Made by a program: the position numbers and the translations under genes. This document shows, piece by piece, positions 26,233-34,771 of a stretch of DNA of 64,000 nucleotides; within the stretch, counting starts at the first letter, position 1; each line of letters starts with the position of its first letter. The notes under the pieces were generated by a model. That model saw nothing but the letters and a program-made list of their open reading frames with translations, was not told where the DNA came from and ran no database searches. The DNA comes from Arthrobacter oryzae. Its GTDB lineage: Bacteria; Actinomycetota; Actinomycetes; Actinomycetales; Micrococcaceae. Location: assembly GCF_030718995.1 (NCBI RefSeq), contig NZ_CP132204.1:3844001-3908000 (forward strand), given 5' to 3'.

Positions 26233-26273
26233 CAGCAGGTGTCGTTATGGGAGCGCATAACGACACCTGCTGC
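26232..26273 (+). terminator. Intra-operon hairpin, 18-bp perfect stem
   Basis: GCAGCAGGTGTCGTTATG, 6-nt loop, and the exact complement start at the last base of the idnD stop codon. It lies 40 bp before manD. It may attenuate or end transcription after idnD, or protect processed mRNA ends. An ATG inside it, at 26239 region, is not a credible start. Confidence 0.65.
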
Positions 26274-26313
26274 GACCTACATGCAGATCCAGATACCTAC
26301 GAAGGACCAACCA

Positions 26314-27525
26314 GTGAAGATCACCGACGCACGGGTAGTGGTTTCGTCACCCGGACGGAATTACGTCACGCTCGTTATTGAAACCGAGGACGGCATCACC
26401 GGCATCGGCGACGCCACCCTCAACGGCCGCGAGCTGGCTGTGGCGTCATACTTGTCCGAACACCTCTGCCCGCTGCTTATCGGCCGCGACGCGCGCCGGA
26501 TCGAGGACGCCTGGCAGTACTTCTACAAGGGTGCCTACTGGCGCCGCGGGCCGGTGACCATGACGGCGATCGCCGCCATCGACGTCGCACTCTGGGACAT
26601 CAAAGGCAAGGCTGCCGGCATGCCGGTATACGAACTGCTGGGCGGTGCCGCCCGCGAGGGCGTCATGGTCTACGGGCATGCCAGCGGCTCCAGCCTTGAG
26701 GACCTCAGCGCCGACTTCCAGCACCACCTGGACCTCGGGTACAAGGCCATCAGGGCACAGGCTGCGGTTCCCGGCCTGGACAAGACCTACGGCATTGCGC
26801 CGGTGGACGGGAAACTTTACGAACCGGCCAGCGGCAACGTACCCCAGGAGGACACGTGGGAGACCTCGGCGTACCTGGACTTCGCGCCGAAGATGATGGC
26901 CCACGTCCGCGACGAATTCGGCTACGGCGTCCACGTCCTGCACGACGTCCACCACCGCCTCTCGCCGATCGAGGCCGGCAGGCTGGGCGCCACCCTCGAG
27001 CAGTTCCGTCCGTTCTGGATCGAGGATCCGACGCCGGCCGAGGACCAGTCGGCATTCCGCCTGATCCGGCAGCACACCACCACCCCCATTGCGGTGGGCG
27101 AGGTGTTCAACTCGATCTGGGACTGCCAGCAGCTGATCACCGAACGCCTGATCGACTACATCCGCACGTCCGTTTCGCACGCAGGCGGGATCACGCACCT
27201 GCGCCGGATCTTCTCCCTGGCGGACCTCTACGGTGTGCGCTCCGGCTCGCACGGCGCCGGCGACCTTTCGCCGGCGTCGTTCGCCGCGGCCCTGCACGTG
27301 GACATGAGCATCCCGAACTTCGGCATCCAGGAATACATGGGCCACCGGGAGCCGGCCAACGAAGTGTTCACTACTTCCTACAGCTTCAACGATGGCTACA
27401 TGCACCCCGGCGACGCCCCGGGCATCGGCGTAGAGTTCAACGAGGAAGCAGCCGCAAGATTCCCCTTTGACCCCAAATACCTGCCCGTCAACCGGCGGCT
27501 CGACGGATCGGTGCATGACTGGTGA
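26314..27525 (+). CDS. manD: D-mannonate dehydratase (ManD/RspA family)
   Basis: A 403-residue enolase-superfamily enzyme that converts D-mannonate to 2-keto-3-deoxygluconate. Seen are [19 protein letters not shown] at the start, [22 protein letters not shown], the metal and acid/base residues in [20 protein letters not shown] and [10 protein letters not shown], and [10 protein letters not shown] near the end. The GTG at 26314 is preferred because family members begin with MKI and GAAGGA lies upstream. An open frame from 26239 lies within the hairpin. The stop overlaps the kinase start. Confidence 0.88.
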   Translation: MKITDARVVVSSPGRNYVTLVIETEDGITGIGDATLNGRELAVASYLSEHLCPLLIGRDARRIEDAWQYFYKGAYWRRGPVTMTAIAAIDVALWDIKGKAAGMPVYELLGGAAREGVMVYGHASGSSLEDLSADFQHHLDLGYKAIRAQAAVPGLDKTYGIAPVDGKLYEPASGNVPQEDTWETSAYLDFAPKMMAHVRDEFGYGVHVLHDVHHRLSPIEAGRLGATLEQFRPFWIEDPTPAEDQSAFRLIRQHTTTPIAVGEVFNSIWDCQQLITERLIDYIRTSVSHAGGITHLRRIFSLADLYGVRSGSHGAGDLSPASFAAALHVDMSIPNFGIQEYMGHREPANEVFTTSYSFNDGYMHPGDAPGIGVEFNEEAAARFPFDPKYLPVNRRLDGSVHDW

Positions 27526-28511
27526 GCCACTCCAACCAACAACCCGTGGCCCCGTTCGACGTCGTCGTTATGGGGGAGATCCTCGTTGAGGTGGCCACCG
27601 ACGTGGCCTTCGCGCACGGAGTGCCGGCCCAGCTCGGTATTTCCGGCGACGCACTCAACGTCGCGGCTGCCGCGGCGGCAGCCGGCGCCCGCGTGGGCCT
27701 GCTGTCAGTACTGACCGACGACGACCTTGGCAAGGCGATCGCTGCCCGGATCGTTGAACTCGGCGTTTCCCCGGACCTGCTGACGTTCCGGACCGGGCAG
27801 CAGGGCGTTTACCTGGTGCACTGCGACCCGGACGGGCAGCGCGAGTTCTCCTACGCCCGCAGCGGCAGTGTCGGATCCAGCCTTGGCCCCGATGACGTTG
27901 ACCCGGCCGTGTTCTCGGCCGCCGGCGCCGTGGTGGCAGGCGGCATTGCCTGCGCCATCTCGGAATCGTCCCGCGCCGCCGTCCTCAAGGCCTCCGCGCT
28001 GGCCAGACGCTTTGTGTTCGATCCCAATTTCCGGCCGCGGCTCACCTCAGTGGAGCAGGCGACGGCGGCGCTCCTGCACCTTGCTCCGCGCACGTTCCTG
28101 GTGACCCCCTCCTTCCCCGGTGAAACGTCCGCGCTCCTGGGCTGCGACACCGCGGTGGACGCGGCGGCCAAGCTGCGCGGCCTCGGCGCCGCCAACGTTG
28201 CCGTGACCTGCGGCGCAGACGGGATCCAGCTGGAGGGTGAAGGCGAAGGAAGTACCTGGATCGAGTCCATCCCGGCGCCCGCTGTGGTGGACCAGACCGG
28301 CGCGGGTGACGCGTTCGTCGGCACCCTGACCGCCCGGATGGTCCTGGGGGACGCCCTTCCCCTGGCGGCCCGCCTTGGTGCGGCGGCTGCGTCGCTGGTG
28401 GTGGGCGGCAAGGGCGGCACAGGCTTCATCCCCACCCTGGAACAGACCCGCTCCCATGCCGGATCTGCCGTCGCGCCACCCCACGAGGGAGCGCAGCCAT
28501 CACACGCCTAA
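27522..28511 (+). CDS. kdgK: 2-keto-3-deoxygluconate kinase-type PfkB kinase
   Basis: A 329-residue PfkB kinase. [13 protein letters not shown] and [21 protein letters not shown] are at the N-terminus, and the catalytic anion-hole motif [12 protein letters not shown] is near residues 263-274. In context it should phosphorylate KDG to KDPG between ManD and the aldolase. Start GTG 27522 overlaps the manD stop (GTGA). The last 13 bases overlap the start of the following reductase. Ser/Ala-rich C-terminal tail. Confidence 0.85.
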   Translation: MSHSNQQPVAPFDVVVMGEILVEVATDVAFAHGVPAQLGISGDALNVAAAAAAAGARVGLLSVLTDDDLGKAIAARIVELGVSPDLLTFRTGQQGVYLVHCDPDGQREFSYARSGSVGSSLGPDDVDPAVFSAAGAVVAGGIACAISESSRAAVLKASALARRFVFDPNFRPRLTSVEQATAALLHLAPRTFLVTPSFPGETSALLGCDTAVDAAAKLRGLGAANVAVTCGADGIQLEGEGEGSTWIESIPAPAVVDQTGAGDAFVGTLTARMVLGDALPLAARLGAAAASLVVGGKGGTGFIPTLEQTRSHAGSAVAPPHEGAQPSHA

Positions 28512-29968
28512 ACGCAGCCACTCTCGCGGCCGCCGGCAAGCACCAGCCGCCGCTGGCCCCCGGCACGCTCAAGCCCGGCATTGTGCACCTCGGCCTCGGC
28601 GCCTTCGCCCGTGCCCATACCGCCGTCTTCACCGAAAACGCCATGCTCGCCACCGGCTCCTCAGCCTGGGGGATAGTGGGGGTGACCCAGCGCTCGGACA
28701 CCGTGGCACGCCAGCTCGCACCGCAGGACGGGCTGTTCACCGTGGCCGAGCGGGGCAGCGGAGCTGCTCCGCTGCGCGTGGTGTCCAGCATCGTGGAAGC
28801 CATTTCCGGCCGGGACGATCCCGACACTGTCGTGGAGCGGATCGCCGCCCCCACCACGCAGGTGGTCACGCTCACCGTCACGGAAAAGGGATACCGGATC
28901 GATCCGAGCACGGGTTCGCTCAACACCGCCGACCCGCAGGTCCAGGCCGACCTCGCCGGGCGGCCGCCGCAGACGGCGGTCGGACAGATCGCCCGCGGCA
29001 TCCAGCAGCGCGCCCGCACCGGGGCCGGTCCGCTCACCGTCGTCTCGTGCGACAACCTGCCCGGCAACGGCGAGCTGACCGGAACCCTGGTCCGTGCGTT
29101 CGCCGCGGCCCTGCCGAACACGGAAGCGGAGCCGCTGCTCGCCTGGCTGGATGCCAACGTCACGTTCCCGTCCACCATGGTGGACCGAATGGTGCCGGCC
29201 ACTACGGAAGGCGACCTCGCCGCCGTCGAGCATGAACTCGGACTCCGGGACGAAGCCGCGGTGGTGGCGGAGCCCTTCATGCAGTGGGTCATCGAGGACA
29301 AGTTCGCCGCTGGGCGGCCGGCATGGGAGGAAGCCGGTGCGCTGTTCAGCACCGACGTCGCCGCGTGGGAGGCAGCCAAGCTGCGCCTGCTCAACGCCAG
29401 CCATTCGATGCTCGCCTACCTCGGCCTCGCCACCGGGAAGGTGACCATCGCAGACTCCCTGGGGGAGAATCCCTTCCGCGCGGCGTGCCGCCTCATGCTG
29501 GGCGAGGACGCCCTTCCCACCATCAGCCTGCCCCAAGGCCTGGACGGCAAGACCTACTGCGCCCAGATCCTGGACCGCTTCGCCAACCCGGCCCTGGGAC
29601 ACACCACCGCCAAGGTGGGCAGCGACGGCTCGCAAAAGATCGGACTGCGGCTGCTGACCACTATCCGTGCAAACCTCGACGCCGGGCGCGAACCGAAGTG
29701 GGCTGTGCTCGCCGTGGCAGCGTGGATGCACCACGTGGCCACCACGCCCGCGAACGAGCTGAACGATCCCCTCGCGGCGGACCTCAGCGCCGCACTCCCC
29801 GCGGAGCGCACCGCCGCCGCCGTCATTCCGGCGCTGCTGGGCGTGCGAAGCATTTTCGACGCCGGGCTCGCGGCCAACACAGCCTTCACGGAACTGCTCA
29901 CACACTGGTACAACATCATCGACACCGACGGGCTGGACGGCCTGAGAAAAGAGATCACCCATGGCTGA
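28499..29968 (+). CDS. uxuB: Mannitol dehydrogenase family, fructuronate reductase type, apparent ATC start
   Basis: About 489 residues with family signatures VHLGLGAFARAHTAVF (Rossmann strand 1), VSCDNLPGNGELTGTLV and SHSMLAYLG. The expected reaction is NADH-dependent reduction of D-fructuronate to D-mannonate. The first in-frame ATG/GTG is GTG 28583, inside the first Rossmann strand, which would remove conserved residues. The ribosome binding site GAGGGAG (28485-28491) sits 7 nt before ATC 28499, and the peptide from there ([19 protein letters not shown]) looks coding. ATC is therefore the likely start or a mutated ATG. The stop overlaps the eda start by 8 nt. Confidence 0.82.
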   Translation: MTRLNAATLAAAGKHQPPLAPGTLKPGIVHLGLGAFARAHTAVFTENAMLATGSSAWGIVGVTQRSDTVARQLAPQDGLFTVAERGSGAAPLRVVSSIVEAISGRDDPDTVVERIAAPTTQVVTLTVTEKGYRIDPSTGSLNTADPQVQADLAGRPPQTAVGQIARGIQQRARTGAGPLTVVSCDNLPGNGELTGTLVRAFAAALPNTEAEPLLAWLDANVTFPSTMVDRMVPATTEGDLAAVEHELGLRDEAAVVAEPFMQWVIEDKFAAGRPAWEEAGALFSTDVAAWEAAKLRLLNASHSMLAYLGLATGKVTIADSLGENPFRAACRLMLGEDALPTISLPQGLDGKTYCAQILDRFANPALGHTTAKVGSDGSQKIGLRLLTTIRANLDAGREPKWAVLAVAAWMHHVATTPANELNDPLAADLSAALPAERTAAAVIPALLGVRSIFDAGLAANTAFTELLTHWYNIIDTDGLDGLRKEITHG

Positions 29969-30590
29969 CGCAACCAGCGCCCTGCATGTTTCCCCCGTCA
30001 TCCCGGTGGTCACCATCGCCGATCCGCAGCACGCCGTCCCGGTGGCACGCGCCCTGGTTGCAGGCGGCATCTCAATTATCGAACTGACACTGCGCACGGA
30101 CACTGCCCTCGAATCGCTGAAGAGGATCGCCAATGAAGTTCCGGACATCCTGGTGGGAGCCGGCACCATCCTCACCCCGGCGCAGGCCGACGCCGCTATG
30201 GCAGCGGGCGCCCAGTTCCTGGTGAGCCCCGGCGTAACGCCTGCCCTGTTGGACCACATGCTGCAACTCGACGTTCCGGTCCTTCCCGGCGTGGCCACCG
30301 TGGGCGAAGTGATGGCCGTCCTCGAGCGTGGATTGACCGCCATGAAGTTCTTCCCCGCAGGTCCCGCCGGAGGGCCGGACTACCTTGCGGCCATCGGCGC
30401 ACCCGTTCCCGCCGTGCAGTTCTGCCCCACCGGCGGCATCAGCCTGGCCTCCGCGCCGGACTACCTGTCGCTGGCGAACGTCACCTGCGTCGGCGGCAGC
30501 TGGCTGACCCCCCGGGCAGCGGTCGAGGGCGAAGACTGGCAGGAAATCACCCGCCTCGCACGGGAGGCAGCCGGGCTGCCGCGAGGCTGA
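29961..30590 (+). CDS. eda: 2-keto-3-deoxy-6-phosphogluconate aldolase
   Basis: A 209-residue class I KDPG aldolase that splits KDPG into pyruvate and glyceraldehyde 3-phosphate. The catalytic Glu is in IIELTLRTDTAL, the Schiff-base Lys in AMKFFPAGPAGGPDYL, and the phosphate-binding CPTGGIS and GGSWLTP follow. It is the last gene of the operon and is followed by a strong hairpin. Overlap with the preceding gene (ATG at 29961, stop at 29968) indicates coupled translation. Confidence 0.92.
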   Translation: MADATSALHVSPVIPVVTIADPQHAVPVARALVAGGISIIELTLRTDTALESLKRIANEVPDILVGAGTILTPAQADAAMAAGAQFLVSPGVTPALLDHMLQLDVPVLPGVATVGEVMAVLERGLTAMKFFPAGPAGGPDYLAAIGAPVPAVQFCPTGGISLASAPDYLSLANVTCVGGSWLTPRAAVEGEDWQEITRLAREAAGLPRG

Positions 30591-30607
30591 GCATTTCCAG
30601 CCCCAAC

Positions 30608-30636
30608 GTACGACGGCGGGCTTCCCGCCGTCGTAC
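30608..30636. terminator. Bidirectional terminator, 13-bp perfect stem
   Basis: GTACGACGGCGGG, loop CTT, CCCGCCGTCGTAC. It lies between the convergent eda and lipoprotein genes and has the same stem core as the hairpin at 19070. Confidence 0.75.
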
Positions 30637-30639
30637 TGT

Positions 30640-31476
30640 TCAGGCCTTGGCGAGCGGCAGCACCAGCATGTAACCGGTCGGCAGGTCGCTGCTCCAGCGT
30701 CGCGGCTCGCGGACGACGAACTGCGTCGCCAACTGTTCAGGGGTGAGTACGGCGTTGGGCGCGGGGGACGGTCCCCACTGCCCGTCGCCGTACGGGTAGA
30801 GCGGATCCTGGACGCGGATGCCGGTGACTGAGAAGTCCTGGAAACTGTCGGGATCGCCGAGTGACTCGAAGCCGCTCATCACCCATACGTGGCGGCCGCG
30901 CCACATGACCAGCCCGACCGGCCGGTCCGTGTCGGCGATGGCGCGCGCAGCGGTCTGCAGCGCTTCCTCGTAGTCAGCGATGCTGACAACGGCGTACGGC
31001 CCCATCCCGACCTCGTTCAGCACCTGCGCCCAACCCAAGGGGTTGGCACCGTTGAACGAGTTGGACGACCGTGCCCGGGCCATCTCCCACAGCTCGCCCT
31101 GCTGAACGCTATCGGCCCACGTGACGGTCCCCGTTTCGTCGATGAGGTTGTGCATCATCTGGATGCTCGCCGCCACACACCACTCAAAGGTGTACTGCGG
31201 CACGAAGTCCCCCTCCTGGTAGAGGTTGAGGGCGAACGCCTGGGGCACAGGGGGCGGCGCGGGAACCGGGGGCGGCGTGGCGACCGATGGCGGGGTCGGC
31301 GTGGGGACCGATGGCGGGGCGGGGACGTCATCGCGTGCGGCGGGAGGGGCCGAGGAGGACTGGATGGGTTGATCGGGGGTGTTCTCATCGAGTCTGATCG
31401 CGGGTGTGCAGGCCGAGAGGAGGGTCGCCAGGATGACGAACCAGGCCAGAAGCAGACGGAGCTGGGCACCGATCAT
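30640..31476 (-). CDS. Lipoprotein with C39-like cysteine peptidase domain
   Basis: A 278-residue predicted lipoprotein. The signal is LLLAWFVILATLLSAC with lipobox Cys23. A Pro-rich linker at about 50-79 spans the wall. A papain/C39-like domain follows, with Cys100 in FEWCVAASIQMM and His196 in RGRHVWVMSGF. The fold and residues suggest a cysteine protease or related amidase at the cell surface; the substrate is unknown. The start shows no ribosome binding site but GATAAA sits just upstream, so the transcript may be leaderless. Its start codon overlaps an opposing ATG. Confidence 0.8.
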   Translation of the reverse strand: MIGAQLRLLLAWFVILATLLSACTPAIRLDENTPDQPIQSSSAPPAARDDVPAPPSVPTPTPPSVATPPPVPAPPPVPQAFALNLYQEGDFVPQYTFEWCVAASIQMMHNLIDETGTVTWADSVQQGELWEMARARSSNSFNGANPLGWAQVLNEVGMGPYAVVSIADYEEALQTAARAIADTDRPVGLVMWRGRHVWVMSGFESLGDPDSFQDFSVTGIRVQDPLYPYGDGQWGPSPAPNAVLTPEQLATQFVVREPRRWSSDLPTGYMLVLPLAKA

Positions 31477-31627
31477 GATCGATCCAGTTTATCCCGGTCA
31501 GGCGCAGTTCGCCCTCAGCATCGGGACGCTCGTGGCAGCACTGGCGGGGGTCATCCTCGTCGCCGTGCCCTATGCGGAAGCAGGAGTCCAGTTACTCCGC
31601 GAGCGCAAGGATGTCGCCGGCGGATGA
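31475..31627 (+). CDS. Possible small membrane protein
   Basis: A 50-residue frame from ATG 31475, which overlaps the start codon of the divergent lipoprotein by two bases. It has one hydrophobic segment (SIGTLVAALAGVILVAVPYA) and a short polar tail. No ribosome binding site is seen; it could be leaderless or spurious. Confidence 0.3.
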   Translation: MIDPVYPGQAQFALSIGTLVAALAGVILVAVPYAEAGVQLLRERKDVAGG

Positions 31628-31661
31628 TGCGAGCTACCCTGCCGCCCGGACTGCAGCCGGA

Positions 31662-32630
31662 CTAGGTGTATTGACCTGAGAGGTTAGTGACGCGGCTGGC
31701 CGGTGTCTGACCCTTAAGGGCAGTGTGGGCTCGGTGGTGATTGTAAGCATGGAGCCAGTCGGGGAAGGCGGCAACACGCTCGGCCTCGGAGCGGTAGGGG
31801 CGGGCGTAGGCCCATTCCTCCAGCATCGTGCGGTTGAACCGTTCGACCTTGCCGTTGGTTTGCGGGCGATAGGGGCGGGTGCGTTTGTGCTTGATGTCCG
31901 GGCCCAGGGCTTGGGCGAAGGCGCGGGACCGATAGCAGTTTCCGTTGTCGGTCAGGACGCGCTGGACCGTGATCCCTTGGGCTTGGAACCAGGCGTTGGC
32001 GCGGTGCCAGAAGGCTGCTGCGGTTTCCTTTGTCTCGTCGGTGAGGATCTCGGTGTATGCAAGGCGTGAATAGTCATCGACGGCATTGTGGAGGTAGTGG
32101 TAGCCGGGCCGGCGGTTGGATGGAGTCCGGGCCTTGTTCCGGCGTCCGGTGGCCCTGCCGAGGGCGCGGTGTCCGCCGCCGTCCGGGATCCGACCAAGTT
32201 TCTTGATATCGACATGGACCAGGTCCCCGGGCTTCTCGTGTTCGTAGCGGCGGATCACTCTTCCGGTGCCACGATCAAGCCAGGCCAGTTTCGCCAGCCG
32301 GTAGCGGGACAGGACGCGGTGCACCGTGGAGGGGTGGATTCCCAGCAGATAACCGATCCTTGCCGGCCCCCACCGGCGGTTCACGCGCACGGCGATGATC
32401 CGCCGCTCCGTCCGCGTTGCTGTCCGCCGGGGCGAGGAATGCGGGCGGCTGGAACGGTCATTCATTGCCTCCGGGCCGTGCTCGCGGTAGCGCTGCGCCC
32501 AACGAGCCGCCGTTGGCACTGAGACCTGGAAGCGTTCAGCGGCACGGCGCAGACTCCAGCATTGGTCAACGACACATTGTGCGAGCTGCAGCCGGCCACG
32601 AGGGGTCAGAAGAGCGTTAGGGTGGGACAT
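31662..32630 (-). CDS. IS481 family transposase
   Basis: A 322-residue DDE transposase of the IS481/IS3-like type. The N-terminal helix-turn-helix is SLRRAAERFQVSVPTAARWAQRY. The rve catalytic core has DLVHVDIKKLGRIPDGG, VDDYSRLAYTEI and TDNGNCYRS, with Glu in RPQTNGKVERFNRTMLEEW. The frame is intact, so the protein is probably active. Its last codon and stop (ACC TAG) lie beyond the terminal repeat, in the duplicated target sequence. Confidence 0.95.
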   Translation of the reverse strand: MSHPNALLTPRGRLQLAQCVVDQCWSLRRAAERFQVSVPTAARWAQRYREHGPEAMNDRSSRPHSSPRRTATRTERRIIAVRVNRRWGPARIGYLLGIHPSTVHRVLSRYRLAKLAWLDRGTGRVIRRYEHEKPGDLVHVDIKKLGRIPDGGGHRALGRATGRRNKARTPSNRRPGYHYLHNAVDDYSRLAYTEILTDETKETAAAFWHRANAWFQAQGITVQRVLTDNGNCYRSRAFAQALGPDIKHKRTRPYRPQTNGKVERFNRTMLEEWAYARPYRSEAERVAAFPDWLHAYNHHRAHTALKGQTPASRVTNLSGQYT

Positions 32631-32739
32631 GAAGACCTCCGTGCGTGGAATTGGACTCTAGACAAGCCCCACTCCACCCGGAGGTCTTCTTCATGTCACC
32701 AAACCACGCCGCATGTAACTAACGTCCGTGGTCAATACA
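31667..32739. mobile_element. IS481-type insertion sequence, 1073 bp, complete
   Basis: The ends are TGTATTGACC at 31667 and its complement GGTCAATACA ending at 32739, with further matches such as GTTAGT inside. The element is flanked on both sides by ACTAGG (31661-31666 and 32740-32745), a 6-bp target duplication, which indicates a recent single insertion. One intact transposase gene on the minus strand fills it. It landed between a small ORF and the alpha/beta hydrolase gene and may have separated the latter from its promoter. Confidence 0.92.
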
Positions 32740-32791
32740 ACTAGGATGGCCCAAAACGAAGGGCTTCCAGAAACGAGCGGAGAACGACCTG

Positions 32792-33628
32792 ATGGATCAG
32801 CAAGCGACGGCGGCCCCCGAAACCGGGTACGCCCCCGTCAACGGAATGCAGATGTACTACGAGCTGCATGGTGCCGGCGGCACGCCGCTGCTGCTATTAC
32901 ATGGCGGACTGTTCGATATCGAGCAGCAATTTGGGGCTTTGCTTCCGGGCTTGTCGGCAGGCCGCCGGGTCATCGCGACGGACTTCCAAGGTCACGGCCG
33001 AACCAACGACATCGACCGTCCACTGAACACCCGCGACCTCGCCTCCGATATCGTCGGACTGCTGGAACATCTGGACGTCCGGGAAGTGGACATCTTCGGA
33101 TTCAGCGTCGGCGGCGCGGTGGCACTGCATCTGGCAGTCAAGCGCCCGGACCTAATCCGCAAACTCATTGTCTCGTCCGTGTCTTTCCGGCCAGACGGCG
33201 ATCGGGGCGAAAACTCCGAAGCGGTCGCCGCAATGACCGTGGACATGATCGCCGGCACCCCCATGGAAGAGCGCTATCTGACGGTGTCGCCGCACCCCGA
33301 CCACGATCATCTGCAAGGACTCCTGGACAAGCTGGGGCGCTACGACGCGGGCGCCACGGGATGGAATGATGACGAGATCCGGGGCATCGCGGCCCCCACC
33401 CTGATCACCGTCGGCGACTGCGACATGGTCAGGCTCGAGCACGCGGTGCGGTTCCTGCAACTGCGCGGGGGAGACGTGAACGGCGACTTCGAGGGCGTAC
33501 CGGCGTCGCAGCTCGCGGTTTTTCCCGGCACGACACATTTTTTCGGGCTCGCGAAGACACGTCTGGTGCAGGAAGTTGTGACCACTTTTCTGGACTCGCC
33601 TCCGCCGTCCGGGTGGCGGGACCTGTGA
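32792..33628 (+). CDS. Alpha/beta hydrolase
   Basis: A 278-residue alpha/beta-hydrolase. The oxyanion region is LLLLHGGLFD, followed by DFQGHGRT, the nucleophile elbow GFSVGGAVAL (Ser near 110), an acid in VGDCDMV and His in PGTTHFFGL. It resembles esterase or haloperoxidase-like enzymes; the substrate is unknown. The IS481 copy ends 52 bp upstream, so its expression may depend on new signals. A hairpin separates it from the convergent metallo-hydrolase gene. Confidence 0.88.
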   Translation: MDQQATAAPETGYAPVNGMQMYYELHGAGGTPLLLLHGGLFDIEQQFGALLPGLSAGRRVIATDFQGHGRTNDIDRPLNTRDLASDIVGLLEHLDVREVDIFGFSVGGAVALHLAVKRPDLIRKLIVSSVSFRPDGDRGENSEAVAAMTVDMIAGTPMEERYLTVSPHPDHDHLQGLLDKLGRYDAGATGWNDDEIRGIAAPTLITVGDCDMVRLEHAVRFLQLRGGDVNGDFEGVPASQLAVFPGTTHFFGLAKTRLVQEVVTTFLDSPPPSGWRDL

Positions 33629-33630
33629 CC

Positions 33631-33679
33631 ACCTGAAGCGTCCGACGGCGGGTGCGCGCCGCCGTCGAACGCTTCAGGT
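33631..33679. terminator. Bidirectional terminator overlapping a stop codon
   Basis: A 21-bp stem with one mismatch and a 7-nt loop; the arms begin ACCTGAAGCGT. It starts 2 nt after the hydrolase stop and covers the stop codon of the convergent metallo-beta-lactamase-fold gene (33674-33676). Its centre CGACGGCGG resembles the hairpins at 19070 and 30608. Confidence 0.75.
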
Positions 33680-34486
33680 CAAATGGTCGAAGTCTCCTCG
33701 CGCCCAGGCAGCGTGTCTTTGGGCGGAATCGTGCAGGATGGCTTTGGCTCCGGACGCGATGACGTTGTTGAAGTTGCCGTAGATCCGGTCGAACGTGAGC
33801 CCTTCCAGCTGCGCGGCGATGCGCAACGCCACCTGTCCGGATAGCGGTAAATGATTCGGGTAGCTGCGCATGAACGAGATGGAGCGGCGGTCCGGATTCG
33901 GATACACGCTGTCGCCGGTCAGCAGGACTCCTTTGCCGTCCGCGCCTGCCGGCCAGTGCACCACTGCGCTGCCCGGGAAGTGCCCGCCGGTCTGGTGGAG
34001 CGTCAACCCTGCGGCGATGGTTTGACTGCCGGACCAGTAGTCGATGATCGCATCGTGGCGCCCCAGCCACCGCCGGTCTGCGTCCGCCACGAGCACCGGG
34101 ACGCCACCGAGCCGACGCGACCATTCGACCTGCACACCGAACATATGTGGATGGCTGGCGGCAATCGCCACGACCGGGCCTCGCTCGAGCACTGCCCTCA
34201 CAGCGCTGTCATCGACATATCCGACCGGATCCCACAGCAGGGAACCTTCGGGTGTCACCACAAGTTGGGCGGTCTGGCCGATCCCGACTTTGGGCTCCGT
34301 CTTGATCCCGGTAAGTCCAGGCTCGTTCTCTTTCAGGATTGTCTGCTGGCCGGCGTTCGCCAGCTCGTCCAGGGTGAGCCACTTCTGTCCGTCTTCGGGC
34401 ACATACTGCCGCTCATCGGTGCAGATCGGGCAGAGCCCGGGAGCGGGTTCGTCGCGTTCGACGGCGCAGGTTGCGCAGATCAGCAT
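33674..34486 (-). CDS. MBL-fold metallohydrolase with N-terminal zinc ribbon
   Basis: A 270-residue protein. The N-terminus carries a Cys4 ribbon (C4, C7, C19, C22 in LICATCAVERDEP and LCPICTD). The metallo-beta-lactamase-like domain follows, with SLLWDPVGYVDD, ASHPHMFG in place of the usual HxHxDH, HQTGGHFPGSAVVH, and LLTGDSVYPNPDRR with the metal Asp. The metal set is therefore atypical. ATG 34486 with GGAGGG upstream is preferred to 34534. The function is unknown. Confidence 0.8.
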   Translation of the reverse strand: MLICATCAVERDEPAPGLCPICTDERQYVPEDGQKWLTLDELANAGQQTILKENEPGLTGIKTEPKVGIGQTAQLVVTPEGSLLWDPVGYVDDSAVRAVLERGPVVAIAASHPHMFGVQVEWSRRLGGVPVLVADADRRWLGRHDAIIDYWSGSQTIAAGLTLHQTGGHFPGSAVVHWPAGADGKGVLLTGDSVYPNPDRRSISFMRSYPNHLPLSGQVALRIAAQLEGLTFDRIYGNFNNVIASGAKAILHDSAQRHAAWARGDFDHLT

Positions 34487-34771
34487 GGTTGGTCCCTCCA
34501 GGGCGTCTGGTGTCCAGCTTTCAGCCTTGTTCACCTTTGGCCTCAGGCTGGCGTGCCCAGACTATGGCACACGAACGTGTCCGAGGAAGACTCTTCCGGG
34601 AGACAGTGAACGCGTTCCGGTTCACGGCCGCGGCTGTTGTGCCTGGGTTCCCACGCTATGACGCCGTGACCTTGCCAAACAGGAACCGTCATAACACCTC
34701 ACAACAGGTACTCCCACGCTCATGAAGGGACTGGTTTCCTGGAATCAGTTCCGCTTTCCCGCACTGAAGGA

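Noticed and set aside
26239-26313. Upstream ATG start for manD
   Set aside because: It lies inside the perfect hairpin and adds non-conserved residues; GTG 26314 fits the MKI-type family start and has a ribosome binding site.
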